This document shows positions 5,505-7,647 of a DNA stretch of 7,647 nucleotides, one piece after another (position 1 is the first letter of the stretch; every line of letters begins with the position of its first letter). A model generated the notes under the pieces. The model ran no database searches. It was not told where the DNA came from and saw only the letters and a program-made list of their open reading frames with translations. The stretch covers positions 1 to 7,647 of the forward strand of contig CALLJT010000028.1 in the NCBI GenBank assembly GCA_938050265.1, given 5' to 3'. The DNA is from Candidatus Saccharimonadia bacterium (GTDB lineage: Bacteria; Patescibacteriota; Saccharimonadia; Saccharimonadales; SZUA-47). The translations under genes were made by a program, and so were the position numbers.

Positions 5505-7268
5505 CTATTCCCTCGTGACTCTCAGAATTTCTTCAATCGACGTCATGCCGAGCATGGCTTTCAGGAGTCCGTCTAACTGCATAGTTATCATGCCTTCGGT
5601 GATAGCTTTTTTCTGGATATTGTCGCTCGTGTCGTTGCTAATGATCATTTTCTGGATCTCTTCAGTGTTTTTCAGGACTTCATAGATGCCCATCCGGCCT
5701 CTATAGCCGGTCTTTTCTTCTTCGAGGTCTTGTTTTGGCCGCCAGAATGTCAGTTTGTTTGACTTCGGCAGTTTGAAGTGTTCGCGAGCTGCGTCTGCGA
5801 GCTGCATAATGGCGTCCCAATCAGCTTTGGTTCTCAGTCCAAACACCTTAGCCAGTTGTTGTTTCTGTGCGGCATTGGGCTCGTATTCTTCACAATCTTC
5901 TTTATGTAGTCTACGGACAAGTCGTTGGCCAATTACCACACGTACGACACTTGCGATAAGGAATGGTTCGATCTGCATGTCGAGGAGACGAGGTAAACAG
6001 GTCGCCGCGTTGTTTGTGTGGAGTGTTGAAAACACCAAGTGTCCTGTGAGTGCGGCTTGTACGCCGAGTCCTGCGGTTTCTTTGTCTCTGATTTCGCCGA
6101 CCATGATTATGTTTGGGTCCTGGCGCAAAAGCGCACGCAGGCCAGCTACAAATGTCATACCGGCAAGTACGTTGACTTGTGTTTGGTTGACGCCTTCGAG
6201 TTTGTACTCTACCGGGTCTTCGATAGTGCTGATGTTAATGTCTGGTTTATTGAGGATGTGGAGCACGCTGTGCAGAGTTGTTGATTTTCCTGATCCGGTA
6301 GGTCCGGTTACGAGGATTATACCGTGTGGCTGCCTGCTCGCATCGTTAATGTCTTCGAGTGCTTTACCCCAGAAGCCGAGTGTCTCAAGGCTGAGTGGCT
6401 CACTCGACTCGTCTAGGATACGCATGACGACTTTTTCACCCTCAGTGATGGGCAGTGTAGACACACGAAAAGCGAACTTCCGACCGTTCATGTCGATTTT
6501 GAACCGCCCATCTTGTGGTGCACGTTTCTCATCGATTTTGAGGTTCGAGAGGATTTTGATACGTGACACGAGCGCGGCAAGTGTTCGTTTCGGGAGGCGG
6601 TTTGCTTCGCGCAGGACGCCGTCGACACGGTAGCGGACGAGTACCTCTTTGGGCCGTGGCTCAATGTGTATGTCGCTCGCACCCGATTTGATGGCATATT
6701 CGACGATGAGGTTGACCGTCTGGGCTATGGGTGAGTCTTCGGCGATGTCTTCGTCAGCTATGTCTTCGTCGTCTTGTGCGGCTTCGTCTTGTTCGGTAAC
6801 TATTTTTGATATTTCACTTCCGATGTTGCCACGGTATTGGTCGAGTGCGGATAGTATGTTAACGCGTGTCGCGATGTAGACAGTGATGTTTTGCCCGAAC
6901 AGTTTATGCAGGACGTCGAGCGCCTGCAGATCGTCCGGGTTTTCCATAGCGATGCAGCGAGGTTTGTCGGGCTCGTCTATTGACCCTTCGAACACGATCA
7001 TGTTGTAGAGCTTGGCTATGTGCTCCGGGATCTGCTGAAGAACCTCTTTGCTGAGCTCTTTGATGTTGATATCTGTGTAGGGGATGCCGATTTCTTCGGC
7101 GTAGGCTTTGGTAAGCTCCGAGTCGCTTTTGACGTTCTGTTTTACCACGAGTTCGTAGAGGTCAAACGTGCTGTCGAGTGCTTTTTCGGCGTATTCTTCG
7201 AGTCGTGCCTGAGGAACGTCACCAGACGCTTCAAGTATTTTGATGATTGTTGCGTTGTTGATTTTCAT
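5505..7268 (-). CDS. pilB: Type IV pilus assembly ATPase PilB (GspE family)
   Basis: PilB is the hexameric cytoplasmic motor for pilus extension. Counting from ATG 7268 (587 residues), an N-terminal MshEN-like domain occupies about 1-145, then an acidic linker (about 158-178, with a DEDIADEDIAEDS repeat). The ATPase core has N2D (SGASDIHIEPRPKEVLVRYR), Walker A GPTGSGKST (322-330), Asp box TIEDPVEY (348-355), Walker B IIMVGEIRD (387-395) and His box GHLVFSTLHTN (409-419). The tetracysteine zinc motif of most PilB/GspE proteins is absent: only a lone Cys remains at LHKEDCEEY, and the usual CxxC before TGYRGR is replaced by charged residues (DLEEEKTGYRGR). ATG 7268 is preferred over TTG 7274 because GAGGG (7276-7280) is 7 bases from the ATG but only one from the TTG. 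PilT is less likely: the N-terminal domain and length fit PilB. Confidence 0.96.
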   Translation of the reverse strand: MKINNATIIKILEASGDVPQARLEEYAEKALDSTFDLYELVVKQNVKSDSELTKAYAEEIGIPYTDINIKELSKEVLQQIPEHIAKLYNMIVFEGSIDEPDKPRCIAMENPDDLQALDVLHKLFGQNITVYIATRVNILSALDQYRGNIGSEISKIVTEQDEAAQDDEDIADEDIAEDSPIAQTVNLIVEYAIKSGASDIHIEPRPKEVLVRYRVDGVLREANRLPKRTLAALVSRIKILSNLKIDEKRAPQDGRFKIDMNGRKFAFRVSTLPITEGEKVVMRILDESSEPLSLETLGFWGKALEDINDASRQPHGIILVTGPTGSGKSTTLHSVLHILNKPDINISTIEDPVEYKLEGVNQTQVNVLAGMTFVAGLRALLRQDPNIIMVGEIRDKETAGLGVQAALTGHLVFSTLHTNNAATCLPRLLDMQIEPFLIASVVRVVIGQRLVRRLHKEDCEEYEPNAAQKQQLAKVFGLRTKADWDAIMQLADAAREHFKLPKSNKLTFWRPKQDLEEEKTGYRGRMGIYEVLKNTEEIQKMIISNDTSDNIQKKAITEGMITMQLDGLLKAMLGMTSIEEILRVTRE

Positions 7269-7307
7269 TCTCAAGCCCTCTGTAGACGCCCACTTTCCAT
7301 GTCATAA

Positions 7308-7336
7308 AGTATATCACGCTTGTGCTTGCTTGCCAC
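7308..7336 (-). promoter_or_regulatory. Candidate extended -10 promoter for pilB
   Basis: The minus strand shows GTGGCA (7331-7336, 4 of 6 to TTGACA), a 17-base spacer ending TGA, and TATACT (7308-7313). This gives a TGnTATACT extended -10. Transcription would start near 7301, about 32 bases before the pilB ATG. It probably drives pilBC and, by read-through, the pilin. It is divergent from recA. Confidence 0.6.
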
Positions 7337-7438
7337 CCTATGAACGTTTGGATGTAAAAAAGTGATAGCCAGCCAGTAATTAATGTATATTTAACGTGAA
7401 GCTTGCGTCGTTATGTATTAAAGTCGGTATGAGTGGGC

Positions 7439-7444
7439 TATACT
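7439..7444 (+). promoter_or_regulatory. Candidate -10 box of recA
   Basis: TATACT lies 28 bases upstream of the recA ATG. The best -35 is poor: TATTAA (7416-7421) at 17 bp or TTAAAG (7418-7423) at 15 bp. The flanking 7375-7425 region is AT-rich, which may help as an UP-like element. No convincing LexA box is visible. The call rests on the hexamer, shared with the pilB and pilM candidates, and its position. Confidence 0.45.
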
Positions 7445-7455
7445 AGTGTTATATC

Positions 7456-7462
7456 AGGAGGT
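7456..7462 (+). promoter_or_regulatory. Ribosome binding site of recA
   Basis: AGGAGGT lies nine bases before ATG 7472, a near-perfect Shine-Dalgarno at good spacing. It fixes the recA start and predicts strong translation. Confidence 0.85.
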
Positions 7463-7471
7463 AACTACATT

Positions 7472-7647
7472 ATGGCGAAAAAAGACAAAGCAAAGAAAGA
7501 ATTAGCAACAAAGGCGAGTGACGACAAAGGCAAGATGCAGGCGCTTGGTCTGGCGATGGAGCAGATCGAAAAGCAGTTCGGTAAAGGTTCTATTATGCAC
7601 CTGGACGGCGAACACAAAATTGACGTAGAAACTATCCCAACAGGTAG
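7472..7647 (+). CDS. recA: Recombinase RecA, N-terminal fragment (gene runs off the window)
   Basis: Fifty-eight full codons are visible: a lysine-rich start (MAKKDKAKKELATKASDDKG) followed by the RecA N-terminal helix and loop. The stretch ALGLAMEQIEKQFGKGSIMH then VETIPTG is highly characteristic of RecA ('A..QIEK.FGKGSIM.L' and 'IPTGS'). The ATP-binding core, Walker motifs and DNA loops lie beyond the edge. RecA forms the filament that pairs single-stranded DNA with homologous duplex in repair and in integrating incoming DNA. The charged leader of about 20 residues is longer than in E. coli but common in other lineages. It is divergent from pilB with 203 bases between start codons. Its presence next to pilus genes fits, but does not prove, a link to DNA uptake. 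Confidence 0.96.
   Translation, partial: MAKKDKAKKELATKASDDKGKMQALGLAMEQIEKQFGKGSIMHLDGEHKIDVETIPTG

Noticed and set aside
5755..6633. Long plus-strand open frame (292 codons) opposite pilB
   Set aside because: It is antisense to the highly conserved ATPase core, has Ser/Arg-rich composition typical of a shadow frame, and no recognisable domain or ribosome binding site.
7342..7349. LexA/SOS box upstream of recA
   Set aside because: GAACGTTT resembles the two halves of a Gram-positive LexA site but lacks the 4-base spacer between GAAC and GTTC and is over 90 bases from the -10 box.

Overview
The window looks like a piece of a Candidate Phyla Radiation genome, most likely Saccharibacteria (TM7) or a close relative. 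This rests on the compact gene packing, base composition near one half G+C, and the single-membrane style of the type IV pilus cluster: PilB, PilC, pilin, PilM, PilN and PilO are present, with no secretin and no PilP lipoprotein in view. Several genes end in TGA inside ATGA overlaps, so UGA is read as stop; this argues against Gracilibacteria and Absconditabacteria. The lineage is an inference from gene style, not from a database match.

Layout: the left edge (1-701, + strand) carries the 3' part of a membrane-anchored bacterial PH-domain protein. It converges, with a 23-base gap, on a minus-strand pilus cluster that fills most of the window. In transcription order (right to left) the cluster is pilB (ATPase, 7268-5505), pilC (platform protein, 5387-4170), a type IV prepilin (4044-3541), a strong intrinsic terminator (3517-3486), pilM (3357-2293), pilN (2296-1628), pilO (1617-1030) and a small single-pass membrane protein of unknown function (1033-725). 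At the right edge, divergent from pilB, the first 58 codons of recA run off the window.

How the parts work together: PilB hydrolyses ATP and drives PilC at the cytoplasmic membrane to add processed pilin subunits to the fibre. PilM (actin-like, cytoplasmic) binds the INLIP-type N-terminus of PilN, which pairs with PilO to form the alignment ring. The 102-residue protein sits where PilP is found in diderm clusters and is translationally coupled to pilO, so it is a candidate lineage-specific partner. The prepilin peptidase and a retraction ATPase (PilT) are not in this window.

Regulation visible in the sequence: candidate promoters lie upstream of pilB (extended -10), the pilin (perfect TTGACA -35), pilM (-10 only) and recA (-10 only). 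The terminator after the pilin, combined with the pilin's own promoter and a strong ribosome binding site, should give much more pilin than PilMNO. Between pilB and pilC lies an unusual leader: short GAGCAATGA repeats in direct and inverted copies that can fold into a two-tier hairpin, followed by a 7-bp hairpin that buries the pilC ribosome binding site. I see no mobile elements, CRISPR arrays, tRNA or rRNA genes.
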